Part shown: in pieces, positions 35,669 to 48,591 of the stretch
Numbering within the stretch: the stretch's first letter is position 1
How the letters are laid out: each line of letters opens with the position of its first letter
Assembly: GCA_029531795.1 (NCBI GenBank)
Contig: JAPEIS010000001.1
Span: 186,001 to 250,000, forward strand
DNA length: 64,000 nt
Reading direction: 5' to 3'
DNA from: Sclerotinia nivalis
Taxonomy: Eukaryota; Ascomycota; Leotiomycetes; Helotiales; Sclerotiniaceae
Made by a program: the position numbers and the translations under genes
The notes under the pieces: model-generated
What the model was told of the DNA's origin: nothing
Database searches by the model: none
The model's input: the letters and a program-made list of their open reading frames with translations, nothing else

Positions 35669-36164
35669 AATTATCAACTCATGAAAGTTGGTATTAATTC
35701 ATGGATTGGTCTCAAAAAAGGTTCCTCGTTTTCGTCGGCGTTCTTAGATGTTTGTACAGTGGCAAGGCAAAATGGTTTGCATTAACATCTGGTAATGGTG
35801 TAGGAGAACATCCATTATTTTCATGTTCACAATGAAGCCATGAAAAAGACGTGGAGTGAAAAAGAAGATAAGAATAGAATTCTACGTATTGAATGAGATG
35901 TGCATTTGAACATGCATGATGTTTATGATTTCTACAAGTATGTAATGAGAATGAAGGGTGTCTATCCCGGGTTCGTATTATGACTTTCTGTACTGATATA
36001 CGTCCCTTTTCATACTCAGTATGATAGATTTTCGGTTTCCTGGTCTACATCCGGATTATACATCACCCAAATATCTATTAAAGTCCCTCCCATGCAATCT
36101 TCCCATATCCATATCCACCTACTTCCAATCCTTATACATTGTCCCCATATCACCCCAAGCCATC
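35669..36164. other. Convergent 3' region, 496 bp
   Basis: Between the 3' ends of eIF3m and UMP kinase. No gene is seen. Confidence 0.6.
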
Positions 36165-36821
36165 CTAAAACGTCTTCCCCAACTTCTCTTCCAACCTCTT
36201 CCTCGTCTCCTCATAAACGCTCTCAGGAGTCTTCGTAGCATTAATCTTAATAACGCGACCCTGCCTATCAAAATAATCCACAACCGGCATACTCGTCTCT
36301 TCAAAAACCTTAAACCGTTTCTTAATACTCTCGGCATTATCATCCGTCCTCCCACTCGTCTTCCCCCGTTCCAATAATCTCCTCTGCATTTCCTCCTCCG
36401 GACAATCATAAAACAATACATATCTTCCCTTGCAAACCGTGTCCTCAAATTTATGCGCCTGATCTAATTTGCGCGGAAATCCATCGATCAAAAACTTGCC
36501 AGTTCCGTTAGGCGATTTAGAAATAACGTCTGTCATGGCGTTTTCGAGAAGCTGCACCGTTACTTCCATGGGGACTATAAGACCGTTTTTGATGTAATCT
36601 TTTATCATTTCGCCGAATTCAGAACCGGGACGTTCTTGCTCGGCTCGGAGGAGGTCCCCCGCGGAGAGATGCGTGAAGTTGTAGTCTCGTACGAGGTTGG
36701 CGCATTGGGTGCCTTTTCCGGCTCCTGGGCCACCGAGGACGAAGAGGATGGTTACTTTTTCGGGGGAGAAGGTGGGTATGGGTTTTTCGGGAGAGGGAAG
36801 TTGGGGGGTTGGGGGTGCCAT
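36165..36821 (-). CDS. URA6: Uridylate (UMP/CMP) kinase
   Basis: Phosphorylates UMP (and CMP) with ATP in pyrimidine nucleotide synthesis. Single exon, 218 aa. P-loop GGPGAGKGT at residues 30-38; NMP-binding part HLSAGDLLRAEQ and the GLIVPMEVTVQLLENAM segment; FLIDGFPRKLDQA; LID region RGKTSGRTDDN, with the Arg expected to contact phosphates; C-terminal VVDYFDRQGRVIKINA. The short LID marks it as the UMP/CMP type rather than a long adenylate kinase. A Pro-rich lead of 20 residues precedes the fold. Confidence 0.94.
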   Translation of the reverse strand: MAPPTPQLPSPEKPIPTFSPEKVTILFVLGGPGAGKGTQCANLVRDYNFTHLSAGDLLRAEQERPGSEFGEMIKDYIKNGLIVPMEVTVQLLENAMTDVISKSPNGTGKFLIDGFPRKLDQAHKFEDTVCKGRYVLFYDCPEEEMQRRLLERGKTSGRTDDNAESIKKRFKVFEETSMPVVDYFDRQGRVIKINATKTPESVYEETRKRLEEKLGKTF

Positions 36822-36946
36822 GTCTGTGGTGGTTTAGTTGTTAGATATGGTTTTTTTTTTGGTTCTTTTTTTGAGTGTAAATTGTAAAGGTAGGAAGGGG
36901 ACTTTGGCAGATTGATAGATGGATGACTAAGTGAATGAGGAGATTC

Positions 36947-37327
36947 TCATATGTATGACAATAAGCTCCAAGCATCAATTAAATTTAAAAGCGGCTCTCG
37001 AAATCCTTTAAATCCATAACACCATACCAATCCCACCTCTCATTCATCCCATAACATAACCAATTGAATACAAAAACCAAAACATAACATACCAGTACCA
37101 GCTCTACTCCTAACCATCAAAGCATAAGCACCACTTCCAGCCAAAGTAATAGCAACAAAAGGCCAGATCTTCAACGGGCTCTTACTAGGACCTCCTGTTG
37201 AATAACCTCTGGTTGATTTGGCGTATGCGTGGAATTGAGGATGGAAAGTGCGAGTTCGAGGGAGATGTTGCAGAGGTGAAGATTGTTGGAAGAAGCGTCG
37301 TGAGAATCGGGGCAGTGGTTGTGCCAT
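36947..37327 (-). CDS. Small mitochondrial-type membrane protein, unknown
   Basis: An ATG at 37327 opens MAQPLPRFSRRFFQQSSPLQ, rich in Arg and Ser and free of acidic residues, typical of a mitochondrial targeting signal. The rest of exon 1 has one hydrophobic segment, WPFVAITLAGSGAYALMV. A canonical donor (gtatgt) at 37092 suggests an intron to 37006, giving exons 37327-37093 and 37005-36947 and a 97-aa product ending LLNLIDAWSLLSYI. If unspliced, the frame stops at 37040 (95 aa). The 5' part is well supported; the 3' end is uncertain. I do not recognise the family. It is tandem with UMP kinase (125 bp). Confidence 0.5.
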
Positions 37328-38647
37328 TTTGAGTTGTGGTTGTGCTGGAAAGTGTGATGGAGGTGTTGGCTTTGCATGTGCATGAGGGAAGCTTAGCTTA
37401 GCTTTGGATTTGTATGATGGATGGAATTTTGGGCGAACTAGGCTCGCGTAGAGGTTCTTGGCTGGGGTGATGGGGATGACCGTGCAGGGAAATTGGTAAC
37501 TTCATTTCCTCCCCTATTTTTATTTTTGCAGAGATTATTATGGGATGTGTTACTCCAATACGCAAATGAACATTTTCTAGGCAAATTGCGTGCGAAAATT
37601 ACTATGAATCTATTGATTTTTGACTGATGACATTGTGGAGGTAGATATAGAAAAGGCAATGGGTTCGTGTCCACGATTAAGACAGCTAGAGGTTATACCG
37701 ACAATAGATTGCACGCGGCTGTGGTGGATATTCAAAGATCTACTTATAATGGTGCTTGATGAGATGAGAATATCTTTCCACTTTGTGAAATATGAGAGTG
37801 ATCGAGTTGAGGCAGAGGCGTGATGATCTTGCAGGTAAAGAAGGAGGTTGTATGGAGTGAGGCTCTACACAACGAATACACGTAGATGGGTACATTTGAT
37901 TCCAGGTATGTTCATGAATCATCATCAACCATTGATTTTCATATGGAAATACTCTTGCATTCATCTTTTTGATTTTCTAGCAGTCTTCCCGCACATCTAC
38001 ATTTGATCGCTCTCATTTACTTGAGGGGAGTATGTTAAAGTGTGCTATTCACGTTTCTGCGTGTGGATGTTGTGTGGAAAGTAGGTATGCTGGAATGGTT
38101 AGGGCTATTGTTTTGAGTTTCTAAGAGACATCTAAGCAGAGTCCCGCTCAATATATTTGAAACGATTTGCAGGTAAAATGTTGGATGATCATCGGCACTT
38201 CGACGATCTCAAGACCCAAGGCGGGTACGACATGAGGATACTGAAGAAGATCTCAAATCAACGATGTAGTGTCAAAAGGAAGGATGAAAAGCACATCACA
38301 CAAAATTCACAATCACGAATCAAAAGATGAAGTTATTAAATTTTTTGTATTCACAGCTCTGCAAATCGACTGTCTTGTTGATTTAATAGGTTTGCAATGA
38401 AGTATCATATGTACAAGAGAAGCCGATGTCAAAGCCTCATCCACGTCCTCTGCAAAAGTCCAGCAGCTCCGTAGTTGAACCAAATCAGCCATCTAACCTG
38501 CGGGTCGCAAGTGTAGATCACACATCGGGTATCTCGTCGCTGAGTTACGAAAGAAGAAAAAGGTATGTCATTAGGCCGCATTATCGAAAAGAAGTGTAGA
38601 CGCCATCGTTACAGATCTTGACGCCATTCGATGCTCGATTAAGTAAT
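37328..38647. other. Intergenic, about 1.3 kb
   Basis: Upstream of the mitochondrial-type gene and downstream of the wall-protein gene. No gene or strong repeat is seen. Confidence 0.5.
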
Positions 38648-39183
38648 TTAGATGAACTGATTGAGTATGTTAGTTGGATACATGAGTAGGAGATGTGGAT
38701 GGAAAACTTACAAGAGCAACGGCACCAGCAACAACCATTCCGAAGGCGGAAACTTGGATGTGTCCAGCAGCACCAGTTGCGTAAGCAATTGGAGAGCTGG
38801 TTCCACTGGGGGAGGTAACGACACCTGAGGAGGCAGTTGGGGCAGCAACGCCGCTGGGTGCAGCAACACCAGATGGGCTGAGACCGGAGGATTCGCCAGA
38901 TGAAGATCCAGCACCAGTGGTGATACCGGAGGATTCGCCAGATGAAGATCCAGCACCAGTGGTGATACCAGAAGATTCTCCAGCGGAGGATCCTGAGGAA
39001 GCACCAGCGGTGGCAGCAGAGCCGGAGAGACCAGTGGAACTTGGGCAAGCGTAGACGGTGACAGTCCTATGAATATTGTTAATATTGTTCGATCTAGATT
39101 TACGAAGTCGCAAAGACTTACTCAGTGGCAACTGCGACGGAGGCCATGGCGGCAACGGTAAGGGCGAGGATGTTGAACTGCAT
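38648..39183 (-). CDS. Small Ser/Gly-rich secreted protein, GPI-anchor type
   Basis: Exons 39183-39122, 39066-38712 and 38656-38648; the last holds only FI and the stop, 141 aa. Signal peptide MQFNILALTVAAMASVAVA, then TVTVYACPSSTG. The body is Ser/Gly/Thr/Ala-rich with a 14-residue repeat (GESSGITTGAGSSS) and no catalytic motif. The end QVSAFGMVVAGAVALFI is a hydrophobic tail after a small-residue stretch (ATGAAG), as in GPI-anchored wall proteins. The last intron has a good donor (gtaagt), a ctaac branch site and an acceptor at 38657. Likely a cell-wall or surface protein; the function is unknown. Confidence 0.75.
38884..38967. repeat. 42-bp coding tandem repeat, two identical copies
   Basis: 38884-38925 and 38926-38967 are identical; a diverged third copy follows. 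The repeat is in frame and encodes the 14-residue Ser/Gly repeat of the wall protein. Confidence 0.9.
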
Positions 39184-41845
39184 TTTGATAGGTGGAAGTT
39201 TATTGATTTGGTTGTTTGGAGAAAGTCGTTGGATGTTGGATTTCGAAGAGGTTGATTGAGTTTGTAAAAGAGTGTGAGATTACTATTGTTGTTAAAGAGT
39301 GTAACTGATCGATGGATACAGAAAAGAAGAAACAAAAAAAGTTGAAACTGACGAAGCAGTGTCATATATACACGCGTTTAATTTTCAGGCATAGAGGATA
39401 TCGAAAGTGAAAATCCCGGATGATTTCCCCTTTGATAACGATTCCCCTGTCGACCCACAGAGTGAATGTTCCCGACCCACTAGGCGGAGATTGAGAGCTT
39501 CTATCATCTCCAATTCTCATTTCTCTTGCGTTTTGAGTGAAAAATTGCTCACCTGGTTAGATTTCATGGTAATAAGGGGATTCTTTGATGTGATTGGAGC
39601 TGTAACCTATGGTGATACTATTGCAAATCTCTTCGTGGTTCCTGTTGTACATCCCCATGCTGTTGAATCTTGATTCACTCAAGCTACAGCTTACTAAATA
39701 TCCCTATACTCGGGGATGGATTGGTCCATTTGGTATCGATATCGTCTGTGGTATCACTGGTATGGCGACATGGATATTCCGCTTGTGATTGAGAAGGCCT
39801 GGACGGGCGATATTTACACGTTTACATGTACTACTGTACACCACATATAGTTTATGAATTCATCTATTCGTCGAAGGTTCGAATCTCCAGTCTATCCTAT
39901 CGAGATTGGAGTATACAGGAAATACATTTGTTTGTTTTGAGTGTCGATTGATTGATGAAACTTTCTTTAATATTATTTGGTATGGAAAATGGAGAAATTG
40001 AGAAAACATTATATAGCTTTATTTAGCCCATTTATAAACAACTATTCTGTACATAGTATAGACAATACAATAATAACCATTGATCATAAAGTATCAATAA
40101 TCATACAAATAAATCCATCAGCTTCTCACAGCATGAAGAGACACCCCAAAAACCACGATCGATCACAACGATCACAATGACCACAACCAGACCCTCTCAA
40201 ATAGCAACATCAATAATATCGTTTCGGTACTCCAGAAATCTAGACGAATCATAAAAGACGGGTGAACGGGTACTTACAGGGCTGTCGCAAGCTATCGGTT
40301 CTATTTATGCGGGCCCCTGTTGCTACTTAAGATTAAACCCCATATTGTTTCTCAAGTGGCGAAAACTCTGGACTCTGGACTGGTTCCTGCATGATTGATA
40401 TTTTGATATGTCCGTCAATCGCGATAACATGGCTCGGCGTGGCATTGGCATGGCAGTATGCGATAATGACTCTAATGAGTTTCTCCTGAGTCCTCAAGAT
40501 AAACAAGCTTTGGGTGTATATTTTGCGGAAGCCTTATCCGATGTATCAATTAGATTTAGATACCGTAGAATATAAGTAAGTACGGAGTCCAGGAACTTGG
40601 AACATTAATCCCTCAACCACCTGCAGTATTAAACAATCAAGGCTCTAAAAATCGCCATCTAATCAGGGCTTTCCAGGAACTTCTAATAGAATATTATATT
40701 ATATTGCGCTTTTAGCTCTCAATTTATTCCTATATGAAAAAAAACCAGCTACTTGAATCTTGACCGCTGCGATTAATATCCACGGACTTTATATAATAAC
40801 TCCGAGATGAGATGACTTTTCCCTTATATAAATTTATAAATTCAAAAGTTCAAGAACGAATGATGTTTCGAGTATCGTTATCACATCATTTCTTTATCTT
40901 GTTGATCGGACCAGATGCTAGATGTTTAAATGAGGGCTTTCGCGTCAAGTCTTAGATCTACATGTAAGACTTACTATCTGCGGATGTTTCTGATCGCTTA
41001 GCTAGTTAGTTTGTTACTGTATGCTCTCCTTATGTCTCGAATTGTTATGGTGGATAGGATAAAGGGAAGAAAGAGAGTGGAATCGGTGGATATGTCTTAA
41101 AGGGGTTTATCTGAAACGATTCAAACGAAGTGGGCATAGGATGATCAGAGTGTAGATTGAGTGAAATAGCGCGGTAGATGTTGACATTGTAGGGCAACGT
41201 TCTCGACCGTCTATCTAAACAACCACATATAAATTAACGACCACACATAAATTAACGACCACACATGAATTAATGGGAGCTTTCCTAGAAAAAAAGAGGT
41301 ATGTTGTATTTGAAAATGTTCATAATTTCGGTACGGCCAAAGTGTTCCGGTTTATTATGAACGCAGATATGTTAATCTCTTGTAACCTTAGTGTTAAGTA
41401 TCTTTGGGAGCTAGATGCCCAAATACACTTCAACTTCCAGATTAAATCTCCTGTAGTTAATCAATCGTAAACCAAACTCTAACGTTGGCAAAATGAAGGC
41501 GGTGAATATGATTATGGGAAGTTTTAGATAACCGTCAAGCTACAGAATTTGATTAGGGCTGGGCTAGGGCTATAGATTCAGGAGATCTGTTTTTGGTCAA
41601 TCACTTCATAAATCACATCGTAGTATATTCGATCGAGCGATCGAGCGACGTCAATCCCAGCGAACAAGAATAGTGTTTGTCTACGAAGGTGATCGGCCAA
41701 TCTTTTCGGGTTTAAGTGTCGATATCCAAGGTGTCAAGAGTCAAAGTGGATGTCTTGGGCATCCAAACAGAAGCTAAAAGAATGTTAAAATAGCATCCAG
41801 ACGGAACCTAAAAACATGTTAAAATGACATCCATGACTCGATCAC
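39184..41845. other. Gene-poor intergenic block, about 2.7 kb
   Basis: AT-rich. Short open frames (for example plus 39407-39673 and a hydrophobic frame near 39710-39790) have no recognised family and no supported gene model. Confidence 0.5.
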
Positions 41846-42360
41846 CTACTCCCAGTTTGTGGCTGCTTTCGCCAACTTGCTTCTTTCTTTGCTCAACCAC
41901 AAATAATGCCGCTGATGCGTGCCCATATGCCATTTCAAAGTACTGTCGAGCAGGCTCCTCATCTCATTTGGGTGCACAGTACATATCTCCTCGTATGTTC
42001 CAGCCAACTCGTCTGTTGTGGCTAGAGTGCTTGGATCCTGCTCTCCTAAGCATCGTTTCATACCAGCTAGTGCTTCCTCTCCAGGCAATCTTGAATCTTC
42101 GAAGCGATACAAGCTCATAGTGTGGTATGGAATTGCTCCAGGTTTGATGGGTTGCGGGCTCAATATCTGGTATTTGTGGTTTCTATCTGGTGTGGCTCTG
42201 AAAATAGTTCAGTGGATTCCGTAAGTCGACTTGATGGCGTCGGCTCTCGCCCAGCTTACCCATAACTTCAAGGGTACGAAGATGACCTGGTCCCAATGCG
42301 TTCAGGTTGCTCCGAAAGAGCCTGTTCCCGAAGCTTTGCTGCATTGCTGATCCGACATTG
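41846..42360 (-). pseudogene. Relic of a TPR (kinesin-light-chain-like) repeat protein, NLR type
   Basis: Fungal NACHT/NB-ARC proteins often end in TPR units with the pattern LGxxHPxTLxxxxxLA. Here AAKLREQALSE (about 42350-42318) and, after a frameshift, LNALGPGHLRTLEVMGKLGE lie at about 42305-42245. A third frame below 42163 reads LPGEEALAGMKRCLGEQDPS followed by TLATTDELAGTYEE. The spacing of the units is right but they are in different frames with stops between. No nucleotide-binding domain is seen nearby. It cannot encode a working protein. Confidence 0.5.
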
Positions 42361-45253
42361 TTGGCATAAAATAGCAGTAAGCATCAGTGTGATCCCTCGG
42401 TTCTGAGATGACTTGGCCACGAAAGCTGTTAGAAACTCCCATCACAATGCTCAAGTACAGCCTCTTCCTTAAAACATCCTTCTCCAAATAGGCCTTGCGC
42501 ATTTTACTGCGAACACGGCTTCCCCCAGAGTCAAGCAAGACATCAGCGCCAGCCAAAGTCCCACGCTTGTTCAGCTGGCAAGCAATTTTCCTTTTGATTT
42601 CCACTGCAGCTCACAGGCAGAGCAAACAGCGGAATTATTTTCCTAAATAAATTCTCTTAAGCATAAACCACTTCATTCAAAGACGGGAATGCTATACACC
42701 GAGATAGTATGAAGAGCACCTTCACACCATAAAGCTTACACTCTCACAGTCATTTAATGTTGTTCACTCACCTAAATATGAACTAGAGGATGCACCTATA
42801 GCTAATACTTATTGAATCTTTATTATAAGCGATCAAGAAAAACTGTATAAGCAGCTCCTATACTTTACGCAAGCAATTGATATACCTTCGCTAGACTTTA
42901 GCAGCTCTACTTCTCAAAGGGAAGTGTGTAAGAAAACAAGATGTTGATATCAAGCCTTCCGCTCAAATAGCTTTAAACCCCTTAAAAAGCCCTGAAGAGT
43001 GCTAGGTGGTGAGTGATTATCATATATATATGAGAACTATGTCCTGACAAAGTACGTATATATGTACCACGCACACATCAATCTCTTCTCTCACTACTCA
43101 CGATTATATAAAAAATTGCCGTGGGAGGTTTCAAAAGACCGTCTTTATCTTCATGATGAAAACACCTACCCAGTACTCGAGTAACCAGCCAATCATTTTC
43201 TAGTTCGATTAGTACTGATCCCAAAAAGTTCGACTATTGAATGCATATACATAGTAAACATTCAAACAATAAATCCAAGCACCGCTAAGGATCAATGAAT
43301 CAATGAATCAAACTCAAGGCACAATATTCCCCATCCCAAAATAAAACAAACCACTTGATTAGCGAATTCGTTAATACTAATTAGTTAGGCAATCTCCACG
43401 ACGCCAATTTGCAAAAAAGGGTCGTTATATCCGAACAAACATGCAAGATGTAAAAAACTTTGGGGGGAGGTTGGATATATCATTGCTATCTTGCATGCAA
43501 ATGAAAGGAAAATATTCGTCCTGTTAAATATATTACTAAATTATACCAAATGGTAAGAAAAACATACCAAATTTCCCCTCCAGCTATTCGAAATGCGAAT
43601 CCTCAAATACTTTTCTATCCATCCATCAATCCATCCATCAATCCATCAATCAATCAATCAATCAGTCAACCAAGCTAAGCCAGAACCCGATCTTCCACCC
43701 GGAAAATCAACACCACGCACCACCCGACACCAAAAGAAATATACTGACTCGCACACATCTCACAACTCCACTTTCCATCTCCCTCCCTCCCTTCCTTCCC
43801 TTTATCAAACCCTAACAACATCATACCCATACTCAATCTCCGTACCTCCTTTTAATTTTCATACTATCACCTACTACAGCCTATACGCATACGCATACCA
43901 ATCCGGAGAAAAGATTTGTCAGTAGCTATAGAGAGGGTAGGGTAATTATACCAACGTACAGCTATTCGAGGGCATAGATTCCATTGGGGATTAAGGGTTT
44001 GATTGAGACTCGAGTCAGGGATACTGGATAAATTAGGAATATAAAGACTTAATCACATCCTATTTATACTTTCCGAATTTAAGAGGATTCGCAGGTAGAA
44101 GACCTCCATTCATCTCAAACAATATCTTAGAACTCATTACTCATTCCCTGGCTATAGTATATCAAAACACACCCATCTTAGGATTAAATAATTTACTTGT
44201 ACAGTTCATCCAACATATGATCATTACAGAAGCCCTCAAAAAACACTCGTAATAGCGGACGGCGCTGGATATATATTCTTCTTAATCTTTTCGACAGATA
44301 CTCTTTATATAAACATTTGATTCTCGAAAAGTGTTGAATCTGTATTCTGCTCTCGTGTTTTTTCTATGTTCTTTGTTATGTTGTTATATACGTACGAATA
44401 TATATATGATTAACTCGGACAATATATATATTATACTAACCATCCTTTCCTTTTTACACAATCTCTACACACTTATAAAAGAGCACATACATGTAGACAC
44501 ACACGTATAAATATATATATCCGATATCTAACATAAAAACGCACCAGAAACACCACCACTACTACTACCACCGACAAGAACCACAACGATTTCCTTCCTT
44601 CCGCCCCGCACATCTACCTGAAGCATCATCGACACACTATTCATCTACCCGTTTATCCACCCACCATAAACACACTCACAGAAAAAAAAAGACTAGAACA
44701 GAATAGAATAGAATAGAATACAATAAAATAAACGACGAAAGCAAATATATAATAACATTACACCCAAATCACATACCTACCTACCTATCTACACTACCTA
44801 AATACACTAAACCTACCTTATTTACATTTTTAAATCCCGCTACAACCAACAATACTTTTCTTATACTATACTTTCAAGGAATTCCTTGAATGAGAGACAC
44901 AAAATTGTTAAGGGTTTTCGGTGAGTTTAAATGTGAGGACTTCCTCTACTCTACAATGGATGGAAGCAAGGTACGCGAGGTAAAGGTCGAACAATCAGAT
45001 TATAGACGGGAAGAGAAGCGATGCATACATACACCTCAGTCACATCTTATGGCCACAAAGTTTATCCAAAGCATTCAGGATATCTTATTTCATTTTGTAG
45101 AAGAAGCTTTCATTTAGCTATCACAAAACATGAGAGAAACCACCATCCAAACATGTGTATGGAAATCCTTCATGAATAGTCGTATCTATCTATCAATTTC
45201 ATGCCTTCCTACCAGGTATCTAGTTTGTCATGTAGCGCCCACTAATCACCATT
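42361..45253. other. Gene-poor intergenic block, about 2.9 kb
   Basis: Starts with a minus-strand open frame (42604-42302) that may belong to the TPR relic but matches nothing I know. The rest is AT-rich with a CCAT/CAAT run at 43618-43664 and AATAG runs near 44700. No gene is seen. The last part is the 3' flank of G6PD. Confidence 0.5.
43618..43664. repeat. CCATCCAT/CAAT tetranucleotide run
   Basis: Mixed CATC and AATC units in tandem. Confidence 0.85.
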
Positions 45254-47211
45254 TCAGAGCTTGTTGGGTGCGGTTTGTGTAGTTGGCCATTGATAACCAG
45301 CCGCGTCACTGAACTTATAACCGTAAGAAGATGTGAAGTCATCCAAGACGGCGGGTCCACGAGAGCCTATTATGTGATTAGTTTTATGTTGAGTCAGGAG
45401 AGGAAAGGTTATGTCAAAATTTCTTACCGTATGGGTATTCCATAGGGATAATCTCCTTGTTGTCATCAAGGTAATGTAAGAGTGGTGTGAAGATTCTCCA
45501 ACTTGCATCAAGTTCATCATCACGAACAAAGTTGGAGTGATCACCCTTAAGAGCATCAAGGATGAGAGATTCGTATGCTTCTGGGATCTTGAGATCCGAG
45601 AATCGGCGGCGGTAAGTTAAGTCGAGTTCGGTAACAACAGTTTGCATGCTCAAACCTGGCAACTTGGAGTTCATCTTGATATAAACACTCTCGTTTGGTT
45701 GAATGCGCATAACAAGCTCGTTTCTTGGAATATCTTTGAAGATACCAGAGGTGACATCCTTAAATTGAATTCTGATCTCAGTCTTTTGTTCGTTAAGAGC
45801 CTTACCAGCCTTCAAGATAAATGGTACACCATCCCATCGCTCGTTCTTGATGTATGCGACCATAGCACAGAAAGTTGGGCATCTTGAATCCTTTGGTACT
45901 GTGTCATCTTCCTTGTAAGAAGGCTTGTTTCCATCTAAAGATTTGCCATATTGACCAATGATGACATTCTTTGGCTCGATTGCTGGGATAGCACGAAGGA
46001 CTCGAACCTTTTCGTCTCGAACATCCTCAGCAGAGAATGAAATTGGTCTCTCCATGGCGAGGAGGGTGAGGACTTGTAGAAGATGGTTTTGCATAACATC
46101 TCTAATGATACCGAATTCGTCAAAATAACCTCCTCGGCCTTCGGTTCCAAAAGGTTCCTTGAATGTAATTTGAACATTATCAATGTGATTTCTGTTCCAT
46201 GTAGCACCAAAAAATTCATTACCAAACCTCAAAATCAAAATGTTCTTAACCATTTCCTTTCCAAGGTAATGATCAATACGGAAAATCTCATCTTCCTTCC
46301 AGTTTGGCTCCAATGCCTTTTGCAACTCGCGGGAACTTCCCAAATCCTTTCCAAATGGCTTCTCAACCTAGAAGTTATTAGCAATCGCCAATCGAATGTG
46401 GGATTTCGGAATCGTACAATGATTCTTGCAACACCAGTCTCTGGATAGGCGTTTGCTTTCAATTGTTGGGAAACAGTAGTGAAAACAGACGGAGGTAAGG
46501 CCATGTAGAAGATTCTGTTGGCTTCTTTTCTTCCCTTCTCGAACTCTTCGCAGTGTTTTCTTAACTCGATGAAACCCTCTGGCTTATCGTATTGCCCAGA
46601 AATGTATGTGCAGATGTCGCAGAATTCTTGAAGTTGCTGTTCCATATCTTTGGTGGGAGTCTTGATATATGATCTGACTCTCTTAATATATTCCTCGTGG
46701 TCCATCTTTGTTCGCGCATATCCAATGATTCTGACATCTTTTGGAAGGAATTGGTTACGATACTATCGTGGTATTAATACTGAATTCCTTGTTTAGAGAT
46801 ATCTTGCACCACTTACGAGACCGAAAAGAGCTGGGAACTATTATCATGTATGTTAGTGAGAAAAAAGACTCAATTGATACGAGTTTCCTTACAGTCTTCT
46901 TCTTTGCAAGATCACCGGATGCCCCCAAAACGATGATAACAGTGTTGTCCTTCAGCTCGAGAGATCTGTAGTGGGGCGAATGCAATCAGTAATAACTCGG
47001 ATCACACGGGATTGAGATGTCTGGATGAAGAATGGAAAGTAAGAATTTCATCAGAGCTCGAGGGACTAATATTAGCCCTCTTAATGTGTATATTTCGCAT
47101 ATGTAATAAGCTTGGTTGAAGGGAAAGACTTTGAGTGAAGTAGGTTGATATGAATAAACCAACTTACCCAGCATTGCCAGACTCTTCTGGTTTGATAACA
47201 GTGTCGGCCAT
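45254..47211 (-). CDS. ZWF1: Glucose-6-phosphate 1-dehydrogenase
   Basis: First and rate-setting enzyme of the oxidative pentose phosphate pathway; makes NADPH. Six exons: 47211-47168, 46965-46893, 46837-46817 (21 nt), 46762-46418, 46367-45428 and 45366-45254; 511 aa, as expected. The NADP Rossmann motif GASGDLAKKKTFPALFGLY spans three exons, the 21-nt exon giving FPALFGL. The substrate site RIDHYLGK is at residues 191-198 (catalytic-loop His194), EKPFGKDLG at about 163-171. SRCPTFCAMVAYIKNERWDG and FILKAGKALNEQKTEIRIQF follow. The end PYGSRGPAVLDDFTSSYGYK needs the last intron (donor 45427). The first intron is long (202 nt), as often seen in fungal G6PD genes. Confidence 0.96.
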
Positions 47212-47662
47212 TGTGTATGTATTGCTTGTGATATGTATAATAAGGAAGAAAGGGAGGAACAGTTAAAATTTTGCTAGAGATCAACGAGACTTTTAAATGA
47301 AGAAGGATTGAAAGTTGTAATTTGCAAGAGAAGCTTGAGAAAAATGTTGGGTTTGTCCGCTTTTGATGAAAGACTCGACCCCGCTAAGAGTGCTGGGACG
47401 ACGTATGACGGACGAGAAGTATTTCCGGATAGCCTCCGAACCTTAAAAGAGATGTCGATTTTCAATATATCATGCCCAACCTTTCAAATTTGTTTAAAGG
47501 GGGTTTAACCTTCAGATGTGTTGATTGAATTCGGCTGATTCTTTTATTGAATACTTATACAACTACCTATATCAATCTATTGATTAATTCGCTATTTAGA
47601 ACTCGGAAGACTTCTTAAATTTATGATGCAATGCTTGGAATTGCGCTGTAATTACTGTAATG

Positions 47663-47711
47663 ACTGAGTCCTGAGTTCTGAGTCCTTAGTCCTGAGTCCT
47701 GAGTCCTGAGT
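47663..47711. repeat. CTGAGTC 7-bp tandem repeat
   Basis: Six to seven imperfect units in the divergent promoter region. Confidence 0.85.
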
Positions 47712-48591
47712 TGCACATGAACTTCTTCTTTCTACCTTCCAAGTTCCAGAAGTTCTTGACAGGCCCAACCGCCCCTCATTTATCACCGATAACTTCTCAT
47801 CAACCATTTCTTACGGGTCCGATTATAAAGCCGTAAAGCCCGGTGAATCTTCACAAAATGCTGATAAATCCCCTTCCAAGGAGAGTCCCCAAATTATTAC
47901 TATATTACTATATTAACATTGACAATGGTCGTCAAGGTATCTGTTGCGATAGTGGTATTGTATCGAAAAAGGGGTAATAACCCGAATAGCTAACCTTCCA
48001 CCTGATGGTCACTTGAAGCTCTAGACTGTTACTTCCGTACTCGGGGCATTGATGATTTCTTTTTGTGAGTTTCGGTTGGAATTCAGTGAATGTGTATGCC
48101 AGGTACTTGGGACGAGAGTTTTCATCCAATATGGAACAATCATTAGATCCAGGTACTCTCCCTCCACCCATCCTTCCTATGGTTACATCACTTGACTCGA
48201 AATTTTGAAAAGGCAAGCTCGTGGAAATCATCTCGGGGTTTACACCATCAAGTATACCTCCTTTGCTACCTGCTCCAATCTTACAAACAAACGCTTCTAA
48301 TCTCGCATTGAAAGAAAGCAAAGAGAATGAAGAAAACGGATCTTTAAATAACCGGCTAAACAGCCTTTTCTATAGCTCCACCAATGATTAATGTTGAGAA
48401 TTCTCATTCTGTAGCCCCTCGACAACCACAGCTGCTAACACTTACCTTCATCTGTTCTTCCATGATGTGAGTGTGAATAAATGCATCGGAACTTATTTCC
48501 AAAATTCCTCCGTTCGAAGCCTCGCCATTGAAGGCCTTAAATCTCAGACAAAAATAAATCACGTTTTATGCTTAGTCATCAATTCTGTCAG

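Noticed and set aside
39407..39673. 88-codon plus-strand open frame
   Set aside because: No homology, start context or introns to support it.
39868..39890. GGTTCGAATCTC, another B-box look-alike
   Set aside because: No tRNA structure can be drawn around it.
42302..42604. 100-codon minus-strand open frame with a good upstream acceptor
   Set aside because: Could be an exon of the TPR relic, but its translation matches no domain and no donor partner was found.
47932..48321. 129-codon minus-strand open frame between G6PD and eL33
   Set aside because: No family motif, no supported introns, and it lies in a divergent promoter region; kept out of the gene list.
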